Shown here piece after piece: positions 17,212-28,200 of a stretch of DNA of 64,000 nucleotides. The stretch comes from Frateuria_A sp051900535 (GTDB taxonomy: Bacteria; Pseudomonadota; Gammaproteobacteria; Xanthomonadales; Rhodanobacteraceae). A program made the translations under genes and the position numbers. The notes beneath the pieces are model-generated. The model was not told where the DNA came from. It saw nothing but the letters and a program-made list of their open reading frames with translations, and made no database searches. The DNA is taken from positions 310,001-374,000 of the forward strand of contig NZ_JBHZGI010000003.1 of assembly GCF_051900535.1 (NCBI RefSeq), given 5' to 3'. Every line of letters starts with the position of its first letter. Positions within the stretch are counted from its first letter, which is position 1.

Positions 17212-19230
17212 GTGCGGATTGCTTGCCTCGCAGCAGCGGTGGCCCTTGCCTTGGCGGGCGGGGACGCCTGGGCCCAGACCTCGCCGCCCCCGGCGCCGGC
17301 CCCGGGCGCGCCGGCGCAGGACATCCTGGTCAGCGGCGTGCCGACCGAGGGGCCGCAGGCCGCCCAGGTGCAGGCGCTGATCCAGGCCGAATACCAGCAG
17401 GCGCTGGCGACCGCGGGCGCTTCCTCGCTCGACGCGGGGCAGCTGCAGGCGGCCGCCGTGCTGATCACTACCCGGCTGCACGCGGCCGGCTATCCCGAGG
17501 CCCACGCCTACCCGCCAGGACAGGTGCTCGCGGTGCATCTGGGCGCCGGTGCGACGCCCGCCGCGACCGTGGCGCAAGCCCTGGCGACGCCCACGGCGCC
17601 GGCGCCTGAAGCCGCCCCTGCCGCCCCTGCCGCCGCGGTACCGCCGTTGCGCGAGCGCGAGGCCGCCGGGGCGCAGGAGCAGACCCTCACCGTGCACGGC
17701 TTTCGCGTGCAGGGCGTGGGCGACCATCCTGAGGATGGCATCACCCCGTCGACCGTGCAGGCGATGGTCGATGAACAATTCGCCACGCTTACCGGAGGTT
17801 CCGGCAAGCCGGCCCAGGCCAACTTCAGCCAGTTGCAGCAGGTGGCCGACCGCATCACCGATCGCTATCGCAAGGCGGGCTACATCGTGGCCACCGCGTT
17901 CGTGCCGGCGCAGGACGTGGGCAGCGACGGCATCGTGAAGCTGGGCGTGCTGGAAGGCACGATCGGCAAGGTCGTGGTCAAGGGCACCTCGCGCTACCGG
18001 TCGGGCGTGATCGCCGCGCCGGCCGAGAAGCTCAAGGGCCAGCCTCTGCGCAAGCAGGACATCGACTCGGCGCTTCTCTACGCGCGCGACTTGCCAGGCG
18101 TGACGGTGTCCTCCACCTTCCAGCCCGGCGCCAGGACCGGCCAGACCGACCTGGTGATGGTCGCGCACGAGGCCAAGCGCCCATTCACCTTCACGCTCGG
18201 CGGCAATAACTACGGCACGGAACTTACCGGTCGCTATCGCGCGCAGGCGGGCGCGGCGTGGAACAGCCCGCTGGGCATCGGCGACCAGCTCACCGCCAAC
18301 GTGGACTACGCGCTCGACCCACACAGCAACGTCTACTACGCACTGGGCTACCGCTTGCCCACCGTGGTGGTGCCGGGCCTGAGCGGCGTGATCGGGGCCA
18401 CCCGCAGCGAACTGCAGATCAACAGCGGCGCGTTCGCCGACCTCAAGGTCCGCGGGCCGACGTCCTCGACCTACGCCGGCGCGGACTGGAAGTTCGTCAA
18501 CACCGACGACGTCTCGATGCAGACCTCACTGCGCTACATCCGCGAGAAGTCGCAGTTGGGTGCGCTCGGGGTGAAGCTCTCGGACGAGCGCTTCGACGTG
18601 GCGGAACTGGGCTTCGGCCTGCAACGCACCGACCAGCGCCTGCGCGGCCTGGACGTGGTGCAGGGCAGCCTGCGCAAGTCCGTGCGCGACGACTCGGTCG
18701 AGCCGGACCTGGTCAGTCCCGACCACGACAGCAACTTCCTGCTGGCGCGGCTCTCCTACACGCGCCTGCAGTTCCTGACCCGCTCGCAGCGGCTCTATTT
18801 CAAGCTCGGCGGCCAGTACACGCGTGACGCGCTGCCGCCGCTGGAGCAGTTCGTGATCGGCGGCCCGGACAGCGTGCGCGCCTATCCGATCGCCGATGCG
18901 CTCACCGACCGCGGCTGGTACAGCTCTCTGGAGTACCACATCGACGCGCCCGGCCTGGGCGATCGCGTCTCGCCGTTCTACGACCGGCCCTGGCGCGAGT
19001 TGCTGGAAGTGGAAGTGTTCTACGACTTCGGCCGCGGCTACGCCTCGAACCACCGCGACGGCAACAACCCGGTCGAGCGGCTCGAGGGCATCGGCGCGGG
19101 GCTGATCTTCCGCATCCCGCGCTTCCACCACTTCGAATTCCGCCTGGACGCCTCGGTGCCCACCGGCAGCCGCGACGCTTCGGACAAGAGCGGCTACCAC
19201 GTGTACTCGCGCTTCGGCTTCACTTTCTGA
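17212..19230 (+). CDS. Two-partner secretion outer-membrane transporter (TpsB, FhaC/ShlB family)
   Basis: A 672-residue protein, starting at GTG with GAGGGGAA a few nt upstream and a signal peptide (MRIACLAAAVALALAGGDAWA). It carries a POTRA domain (about 160-245), a second POTRA/linker region and a C-terminal 16-strand Omp85-type barrel (about 325-672, ending in FGFTF). The conserved L6 loop motif appears as SVRAYP. Residues about 38-120 also have a POTRA-like pattern (LITTRLHAAGYPEAHAYPPG) and a poly-Ala/Pro linker, making the protein about 100 residues longer than typical FhaC. It exports the exoprotein encoded 12 nt downstream. The 200-bp gap before it (17012-17211) separates this locus from the T6SS operon and probably holds its promoter. 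Confidence 0.92.
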   Translation: MRIACLAAAVALALAGGDAWAQTSPPPAPAPGAPAQDILVSGVPTEGPQAAQVQALIQAEYQQALATAGASSLDAGQLQAAAVLITTRLHAAGYPEAHAYPPGQVLAVHLGAGATPAATVAQALATPTAPAPEAAPAAPAAAVPPLREREAAGAQEQTLTVHGFRVQGVGDHPEDGITPSTVQAMVDEQFATLTGGSGKPAQANFSQLQQVADRITDRYRKAGYIVATAFVPAQDVGSDGIVKLGVLEGTIGKVVVKGTSRYRSGVIAAPAEKLKGQPLRKQDIDSALLYARDLPGVTVSSTFQPGARTGQTDLVMVAHEAKRPFTFTLGGNNYGTELTGRYRAQAGAAWNSPLGIGDQLTANVDYALDPHSNVYYALGYRLPTVVVPGLSGVIGATRSELQINSGAFADLKVRGPTSSTYAGADWKFVNTDDVSMQTSLRYIREKSQLGALGVKLSDERFDVAELGFGLQRTDQRLRGLDVVQGSLRKSVRDDSVEPDLVSPDHDSNFLLARLSYTRLQFLTRSQRLYFKLGGQYTRDALPPLEQFVIGGPDSVRAYPIADALTDRGWYSSLEYHIDAPGLGDRVSPFYDRPWRELLEVEVFYDFGRGYASNHRDGNNPVERLEGIGAGLIFRIPRFHHFEFRLDASVPTGSRDASDKSGYHVYSRFGFTF

Positions 19231-19242
19231 CGGGCCATACCC

Positions 19243-22200
19243 ATGCACACCACCCGCGCGACTTCCCGCAAGGATTCCCTCGCCAGCCTGCGCCGCAAGA
19301 CACTGCCGCTGAGCCTGTCGCTGCTGCTGTGCGGCGCGCTCGCCAGCACACCGGCCCAGGCCGGGGGCGGCGTGGGCCGGACCACGACGCCCACTGGCGG
19401 CGTGGTCATCGGCGGCAGCGGCAGCATCCTGCAGGATGGCGCCAACGTGGTGATCAACCAGGCCAGCAACAAGCTGGTGCTGAACTGGCAGAGCTTCAAC
19501 CTTGGCCAGGACGCCACGGTGCGCTTCAACCAGCCGGGCGCTTCGGCGGTCGCGCTCAACCGGATCCTCGACCAGAATCCGAGCCAGATCTTCGGCCAGA
19601 TCAGCTCCAACGGGCAGGTGTTCCTGATCAACACCCACGGCATCATCTTCGGCTCGACCGCGCAGGTGAACGTGGGCGGTCTCGTGGCCAGTACGCTTGA
19701 CCTGACGCCCACCGATTTCCTGTCCCACCACTTCAACCTCAACGCCGTTGGTGGCGGCGCGGGCATCGTCAACCATGGCACGCTCGCGGCGGCCAGCGGC
19801 GGCTCGATAAGCCTGATCGGCGGCAGTGTGGCCAACGACGGCGTGATCCTGGCCAACTATGGCCGGATCAACCTCGACGGTGCCGAGCATGCGGTGCTGG
19901 ATTTCGACGGCAACGGCCTGATCAACGTCCAGATCACCGGTGAGCTCAAGCAACGGCTGGATGCCAAGGCCGCGGTCAGCAACGCCGGCACGCTGCAGGC
20001 CGACGGCGGCACCGTGGTGCTCGAGGCGTCCGCGGCGCGCGACCTGTTCACCAACCTGGTCAACAACTCCGGCGTGATCGATGCCGGCGCGATCAGCCAT
20101 GACGGCGGCGTGGTGCGCCTGGTCGCCCGGGGCGGCGACACCGTCAACAGCGGCCGCATCGACGCGACCGGGACGCACGGCGGCAGCATCCAGCTGCTGT
20201 CGGATCGCAACGTGGGCGTGACCGGCGGCAACATCGATGCCTCGGGCACTTACGGCGGCGGTGACATCCGCGTCGGCGGCGGCTGGCAGGGCGGCGAAGG
20301 GCTGCAGACGGCGAATGCGGTGTACGTGGCCGACGATGCCACGCTCAAGGCCGACGCCACGCGCAACGGCAATGGCGGTTCGGTGGTGGTATGGGGCGAC
20401 CACGCCAACAACTTCTACGGCAGCATCAGCGCGCGCGGCGGCGCCAGCGGCGGTGACGGCGGCCGGGTGGAGACGTCTTCGCATGACGGGCTGAACGCGC
20501 AGGGCCTCGTCGACGCGTCGGCGGCGCACGGCGAGATGGGCAGCTGGCTGCTCGATCCCTACAGCGTCACCATCAGCAGCGCCGCGGACAGCAGGACGTC
20601 GTCTGGACCGATCTACACCCCGAGCGGCAACAACTCAGTGGTCAACGCCGGTGGGATCGGCACCGCACTGACCGGCGGCACCAGCGTCTATGTCTTTACC
20701 AACACCGCAGGCGGATCGCAGAACGGCGACATCACCGTCGCCGCGCCGATCACCGCCAGCGGCGCGGGCCAGCTCTACCTGCAGGCCTACGGCAGCATCT
20801 ACGTCAACGACAACATCACCGCCGCGGCCGGCCAGTCGCTCGACGTCCACCTGTGGGCGAACTACGCGGGAACGGGCGGCGCCAATACCTACACCAAGGG
20901 TTCGTGCACCACCGCCTGCGTGGTGACCATCGGCGATACCGCCGCCGCCACGATCGACACGCATGGCGGGCTCGTCGACATCCTGACCTCCGGCGCGGTG
21001 AGGATCGGCAACAGCACCAACACCGCGGTCATCAAGGCCACGACGCTCACCATCGGTAGCGCCACGAACAAGGTCGGTTCGATCAGGGAAGGCACCAACG
21101 GCAGCATCGCCGCGACCACCGTCAACGCGCGTTCCAACAGCAGCATCACGCTGGCCAACGGCGGCAACGCGATCGGTACGGCCAACCTCTACGGCGGCAC
21201 CACGCAGATCACCGACAGCACCGACCTGGTGCTGGGCACGGTGGCGACCGGCAACCTCACCGCCACCACGACCGGCACGCTGGCCTTCGGCGGCGGCACC
21301 ATCAACGGCAACCTCACGGCGACGAGCAGTGGCGACATCAGCCAGAGCGGCGCGCTCACGGTCACCGGCACGTCGAACTTCAGCGCGGGCACGGGCCTGA
21401 TCACGCTCACCCAGGCCAACAACGATTTCCAGGATGCGGTGAGCCTCAGCGGCGGCGCAGCCCAGATCACCGACAAGAACGCCCTGGTGCTGGACGCGGT
21501 GAACACCGATGGCCTTGCCGCCACCAGCACGGGCGCGTTGACCCTGGGCACCGGCACGGTTTCGGGCAACCTCACCTCCACGAGCAACGACGGTGCGATC
21601 ACCCAGGCCAGCGGCGGCCTGGCCATCACGGGCACCAGCATGATCGATGCCGGCACCGGGGGCGTCACGCTCACCGATGCAGCCAACGACTTCACCGGCG
21701 TCGTCGCGCTCACCGGTGGCACCACGCAGATAACCAGCAGTGGTGCGCTCTCCCTCGGCGCGCTCGACACCGGCGACCTCACGGTCGACAGCGGCGACGT
21801 GCTGGTCTTCGCCGGCGGCAGCGTGGGTGGCAACCTCGACGCCGCCGCCGCCGGCAACATCAGCCAGAGCGGTGCGCTCGACATCGCCGGCACGTCCCGG
21901 TTCGCGTCCGGCAGCGGCACCATCACGCTGACCCAGTCCGCCAACACGTTCGGCGGGGCGGTGAGCCTGACCGGCGGCGCGACACGGATCACCAGTGGCG
22001 GCACGCTGACGCTCGGTACGCTCGCGACCGCTGACCTCACCGCCACCAGCGCCGGTGCGCTCGACCTGGGCCAGGGCACGGTGGGCGGTGCGCTTGCGGC
22101 CACCAGCAACGGCGGTGCGATCACCCAGGATGGTGCGCTCGCCGTAACCGGCATCAGCACGCTGAATGCCGGCGCCGGCGCGATCACGCTGGCCGATGGC

Positions 22201-25200
22201 GGCAACATCTTCACCGGGGCGGTGAGCGCCACCGGCAGCGACGTATCGCTGCAGTCGTCTGGCGATCTCACCGTGGCCGCATTGACCAGCGGCGCGGACG
22301 GATCGGTGAGCCTGGTCGCGGGTGGCTCGCTGTTCCTGCCGACGATGGCCATCGATACGGGGCTCGGCAATCTCACGCTCGCCGCGAACGGCGGCACTCT
22401 GGGCATCAACGGCAACCTGAGCGGCGCGGACGTGTCGCTGGCCAGCAGCACCGGCCTGACCCTCGCCTACGACATCGCCGCCACCGGCACGCTCAGCCTG
22501 GCCAGCAGCGCCGGCGCGATCTCCCAGACGGCGGGCACGCTTATCGTCGGCGGCACCAGTTCGATCGATGCCGCCGGCGACATCACGCTGACCGGCATCG
22601 CCAACGATTTCCAGGGTGCGGTAAGCCTCAGCGGCGGCAGCGTGCAGATCAGCGACGCCAGTGCGCTGACGCTCGGGACGCTCGCCACCGGCGACCTGAC
22701 GGTCACCAGCACGGGCGCTCTGACGCTGGGCACGGGCACGGTCGGCGGCAACCTCGCCGCCACCAGCGGCGGTGCCATCGACCAGGCCAGCGGCGGGCTC
22801 GCCGTCAGTGGAACCAGCAGCATCGATGCCGGCGCCAATGCCATCACGCTCACCGACACAGCCAACGATTTCGGTGGCGCCGTGAGCCTCACCGGCGGCA
22901 CCGTCGCCATCACTGACAGCAACGCGTTGGCGCTGGGCACGCTCGCCACCGGCGCATTGACGGTGACCAGCACCGGCGCGCTCGATCTGGGCCAGGGCAC
23001 GATCGGCGGCGGCCTCTCGGCCACCAGCAACGATGGCGCGATCAGCCAGAGCGGTGGCCTCACCGTCAGCGGTGCGAGCGACATCGACGCGGGCACCGGC
23101 ACCATCACGCTCGACAACTCCGCCAACAGTTTCGCCGGAACGGTCAGCCTGGCCGGTGGCGACACCCGGATCACCAACAGCGGCAACCTCGTCCTCGGCA
23201 CGCTCGACACCGGCGATCTCACGGTGGTCAGCGCGGGCACGCTGGGTTTTGCCGGCGGCACCGTCGGCGGCAACCTTGTCGCGACAAGCACGGGCGACAT
23301 CAGCCAGACCGGTGCACTGGACGTGTCCGGCACTTCCAGTTTCGACGCAGGTACGGGCGCCATCACGCTCACCCAGGCCAACAACGATTTTGGCGGCGCG
23401 GTCAGCCTGACCGGCGGCAATGCCCAGATCGTGGACCGCAACGCGCTGGTGTTGGGCACGCTGGCCACCGGCGGCCTGACCGCTACCAGCCACGGCGCCC
23501 TCAATCTCGGCAAGGGCAGCATCGGCGGCAACCTCGTCGCCGCCAGCAACGGCGGCGCGATCACCCAGGCCATTGGCGGGCTCGCCATCAGCGGCAGCAC
23601 CACGATCAACGGCGGCAGCGGCGCGATCACGTTGAACGACGCAGCCAACGACTTCGTCGGCAGCGTGAACCTGACCGGCGGCGCCACGCGGATCACTGAT
23701 GCCAATGGCCTGACCCTGGGCACGCTGTCGACCGCGAACCTGACCGCCGTCAGCCATGGCGCGCTCAATCTCGGCAGCGGCACCGTCACCGGCAGCCTGA
23801 CCGCCACCAGCAACGATGGCGCGATCAGCCAGGCGGGCGGCCTGACCGTCAACGGCACCAGTGCGATCGACGCGGGCAACGCCGCCATCGCGCTCACCGG
23901 TCCGGGCAACGACTTCATCGGCGCGGTAAGCCTGTTCAACAACGGCGCCAACAACGTCGCGCTGGACAACGGCACGAACGCCCTGGTGCTGGGCACCTCG
24001 AACGTCGGCAGCGGCACGCTGTCGCTGGCGGGCGGCGGCATCAGCCAGGTCGGAGGCATCAGCCAGGCGGCGGGGGCAGGCGCGGTGACCCTTACGGCCG
24101 GCGGCGGAGCGCTGGTTTTGGGCGACGCCGGCAACGACTTCACCGGCCCGGTCGATGCTCAGGGCACGTCCGTCTCGCTGCGCACCCTCGGCGACCTGCA
24201 CATCGTCGGCATGGATGTCGCCACCAACGGTTCGCTGAGCCTGGTCGCTGGCGGCGCGCTGGACCTGGCCTCGTTCGGCGCCATCGATACCGGCACCGGC
24301 GATCTCACGCTGAGCGCGGGCGCCGGCCTCGCCACGAGCGCCGACCTGAGCGGCCACAACGTGTCTTTGACCGGTGGCACGGGCCTGACCCTCAGCGGCA
24401 ACGTCAACGCCAGCGGCACCCTCTACCTGGGCAGCATTAACGCGGCAATCAACCAGACCGCCGGCGTGCTCTTCGCCGCGGGCGCCACCACCGTCGACGC
24501 GGGCAGCGGTACCGTCACGCTGGCCAGCGCCGGCAATGACTTCCAGGGCGCGGTCAGCCTGACCGGCGGCGCCACCCAGATCGTCGATGCAAACGCGCTG
24601 ACGCTGGGCACCTTGGCCACCGGCAACCTCACCGCCACCAGCACCGGCAGCCTCAGCCTGGGCAAGGGTACGGTGGCCGGCACGCTGCAGGGGACCAGCA
24701 ACGGTGGCGCGATCAGCCAGGCCAGCGGCGGCCTGACCGTCACCGGCGCCAGCACGCTCGACGCCGGCAGCGGTGCGATCACCCTGGCCGACGCCAACAA
24801 CAACTTCGTTGGCACGGTGAGCCTCACCGGCGGCACTACCCAGATCACGGACAGGAACGCGCTGTCCCTGGGTACGCTCGCCACGGCTGGGTTGACCGCC
24901 ACCAGCAGCGGCGCACTGGATCTCGGTGCCGGCACCATCAACGGCAACCTGGTCGCCTCGAGCAATGGCGGTGCGGTCACGCAGACTGGGGCGCTCGCGA
25001 TCAGCGGCACCAGCAACATCGATGCCGGCAACGGCGCGATCACGCTCACCAACGTGGTCAACGACTTCAACGGTGCGGTCAGCCTGGCTGGTGGCGTTAC
25101 CCAGCTCACCGACGCCAATGCGCTGACCTTGGGCACGCTGGACACCGCAGCCCTGACCGTCACCAGCACCGGTGCGCTCGACCTGGGCAACGGCACGATC

Positions 25201-28200
25201 GCCGGCAACCTCTCGGCGACCAGCAACGGCGGCGCGATCAGCCAGTCCGGCGCGCTGACCGTCACCGGCGACAGCACGCTCGATGCCGATACCGGCTCGA
25301 TCACGCTGGCGAACGCGGGCAACGATTTCCAGGGCAGCGTCGGCCTCACCGGCGCCGGCCTGTCGGTGCGCGACGCCAACGACCTGACCATCGGCACGCT
25401 GGCCGCCGCGGCCAACACCGACGTCAGCCTCGTCGCGGGCGGCTCGCTGGTGCTGGCAACCTCCGCGATCGACACGGGCACCGGTGACCTGGTGCTCGCC
25501 GCCAACGGCGGGACGCTGGATACGCAGGGCACGCTCAGTGGCGCCAACGTCTCGCTCAGCGGGCGCGATGGCATGACGCTGGCGCACGACGTCAACGCCA
25601 CTGGCACGCTGACCCTCGTTAGCGCAGCCGGCGACATCACGCAGACCGCCGGCGTGCTCACCGCCGCCACCCTCACCGGCAGCGCGTTCGGCCATGCCAC
25701 GCTCGGCCAGACCAACGCGATCGCCGCGCTGGGCAGCTTCAGCGCCGATGGCTTCCTGCTGCGCACTGCGGGCGACCTGACGGTCACCGGTGCGGTAGCC
25801 GGCGGCGCCGGCGGCGTGGACATCGGCAGCGGTGGCCTGTTGAACGTGGCCGCCGGCATCAGCGGCGGCGACATCGCCCTGCAGGGTGTCGGCATCAGCC
25901 AGGGCGCTGGCAACATCGATGCCGGCACGGGCCAGGTCGAACTTACCTCCAGTGCCGACATCACCCAGACCGGCGGGTCGATCACCGCCGGCACCCTGAC
26001 CGGTAGCGCCACCGGCAACGTCGCCCTCGCCGGTACCAATTACCTCGACAACCTGGGCAGTTTCAGCGCGGCTAGCCTGGCGCTCACCAACGCACAGGAC
26101 CTGGCGCTGGTGGGCACGGTCACGACCGGCGGCGCCACGTCTCTGACGATCGGCGGCGACCTGGCCATCAATGGCACGCTCGACGCCGCCAGCACCTCGC
26201 TGGACGTGGACGGTGCGATCAGCGAAGGGGCCAGTGGCAATATCGTCACGGGTACGTTGAGCGGCCAGGCGGGCGGCAGCGTCAGCCTTACCCGCAGCAA
26301 TCACGTCGGTACGCTGGGCAACTTCACCGCTGCCAACTTCGCGTTGACCAACGGCCAGGCGCTTGCGGTCAACGGAAGCCTCAACGTAGGCACGGGCAGC
26401 ATCGCGCTGACTACCACCACCGGCGCGCTGAACATGAACTCGGCGCTCAGCGGCGGCAGCATCGCGCTGGATTCGGCCGCCAACCTGGTGCTGGGCAAGG
26501 CGATCAACGCCAACACGCTGAGCCTTAAATCTGCCGGCTCGATCAGCCAGACCGCTACCGGTCTGATCACTGCCGGCACCTTGAGCGGACAGTCCGTTGG
26601 CGCCACCACGCTCAACCAGGCCAACGCCATCTCGACGCTGGGCAATTTCAGCGCGGACAGCTTCAGCCTTACCAGCACCAGCGCGCTGACGGTCGCCGGC
26701 ACGGTCGATGGCGGCGCCAGCACCGCGCTCGCCGCGGGCGGCAACCTGCGCATCAACGGCACCGTGAAGGGTGATGACACGAAGCTCTCTGCCGGCGGCA
26801 CCATCAGCGAAGGCGCGAGCGGCAATGTCGTGGCCGATACGCTGACCGGGCAGGCCGGCGGCGCCGTCACGCTCAACGGCGCCAACCACATCGGCACGCT
26901 GGGCAACTTCCAGGCCGCCGGTTTCAGCCTGTACGACGCGCAGAACCTGCGCGTGTCCGGCACCGTCGACGGCGGCGCCAGTACCACGCTCGATACCGGC
27001 GGCAACCTGGTGATCAGCGGCACCGTCAAGGGCACGAGCACCCGCCTGAACGTGACCGGCGCGCTCAGCGAAAGCGGCAGCGGCCGCATCGTTGCCGACT
27101 CGCTGGCCGGACATGTCATCGGCAGCGCCAGCCTCGGCGGCAACAACGCGGTAGGCAGCCTGGGCAATCTCGACGCAACTGGGCTCAGCTTCACCAACAT
27201 CAAGGCGCTCACCATTGCCGGCACCGTCGACGGCGGCGCCAGCACGACGCTGACCACCAAGGTCGGCGGCCTCACCATCAACGGCACGCTCGGCGGCACC
27301 ACCACCACGCTCGACGTCGCCGGCGGTATCGACCAGTCCAATCACGGCCGCATTACCGCGGGCACGCTGACCGGCCAGGCCGGCGGCGACGTAGCGCTGG
27401 ACGGCGACAATCGCGTTTCCATCCTGGGCAGCTTCGGCGCGCGAGATTTCGCGTTCAGCAACGGCAAGGCACTGTCGGTGAACGGGCCGCTGACCGCCAG
27501 CGGTGGCGATATCTCGCTCGCCACCACTTCCGGCAAGTTGTCGCTCAACACCGCGCTGAGCGGAAATACCATTGCGCTCGAGTCGGCGGGTGACCTGGCC
27601 TTGGCCCAGGGCATCCACGGCGGCGCGGTGACCCTCGCGTCCGGCGGCGAGATCAGCCAGACCGCTGGCGGCATCATTACTGCCGACAGCTTGAGCGGCC
27701 ACTCGGCCGGCAGCACCACTCTGGACCAGGCGAACGCGATCGATTCCCTCGCCGGCTTCAGCGCCAGCGGACTGACGATCACCACCAAGCGCGCGCTTAC
27801 GGTGACCGGCACGGTCGATGGCGGCGGCAGCGCCACGCTGACGACCGGCGGCAACCTGGCCATCAACGGATCGCTGACCGGCGACACCACCACGCTGGCG
27901 GTCACCGGCAACATCAGCGAGGGCAGTGCGGGAAGCATCACCGCGCACACGCTGACCGGCCAGGCCAGCGGCGCCGTCGCGCTCACCGGCGCCAACCGCC
28001 TCGATACGCTGGGCGAGTTCAGATCCGCCGGCTTCGCGCTGAGCAATGGTCCGTCGCTTACGGTGACCGGCCCGCTCGACGGCGGCGCCATCGTGAACCT
28101 GACCACCACCCGCGGCGACCTGTTGATCAACGGCCAGGTCAGCGGCAAGGCGACCCGGCTGGTGTCCTCGGGCGCGATCACCGAGGGGCAGGGCGGCAGC

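Noticed and set aside
21220..25420. Regular repeats considered as a CRISPR or satellite array
   Set aside because: The period of 264 bp is a multiple of three, stays in frame, and encodes a conserved protein repeat; there are no short identical repeats with unique spacers.
20635..27948. A 2437-codon open frame antisense to the exoprotein gene
   Set aside because: It arises from the GC-rich repeats read backwards: low-complexity, Arg/Gly/Ala/Asp-rich, no start context and no domain. The sense frame has a signal peptide and TPS domain.
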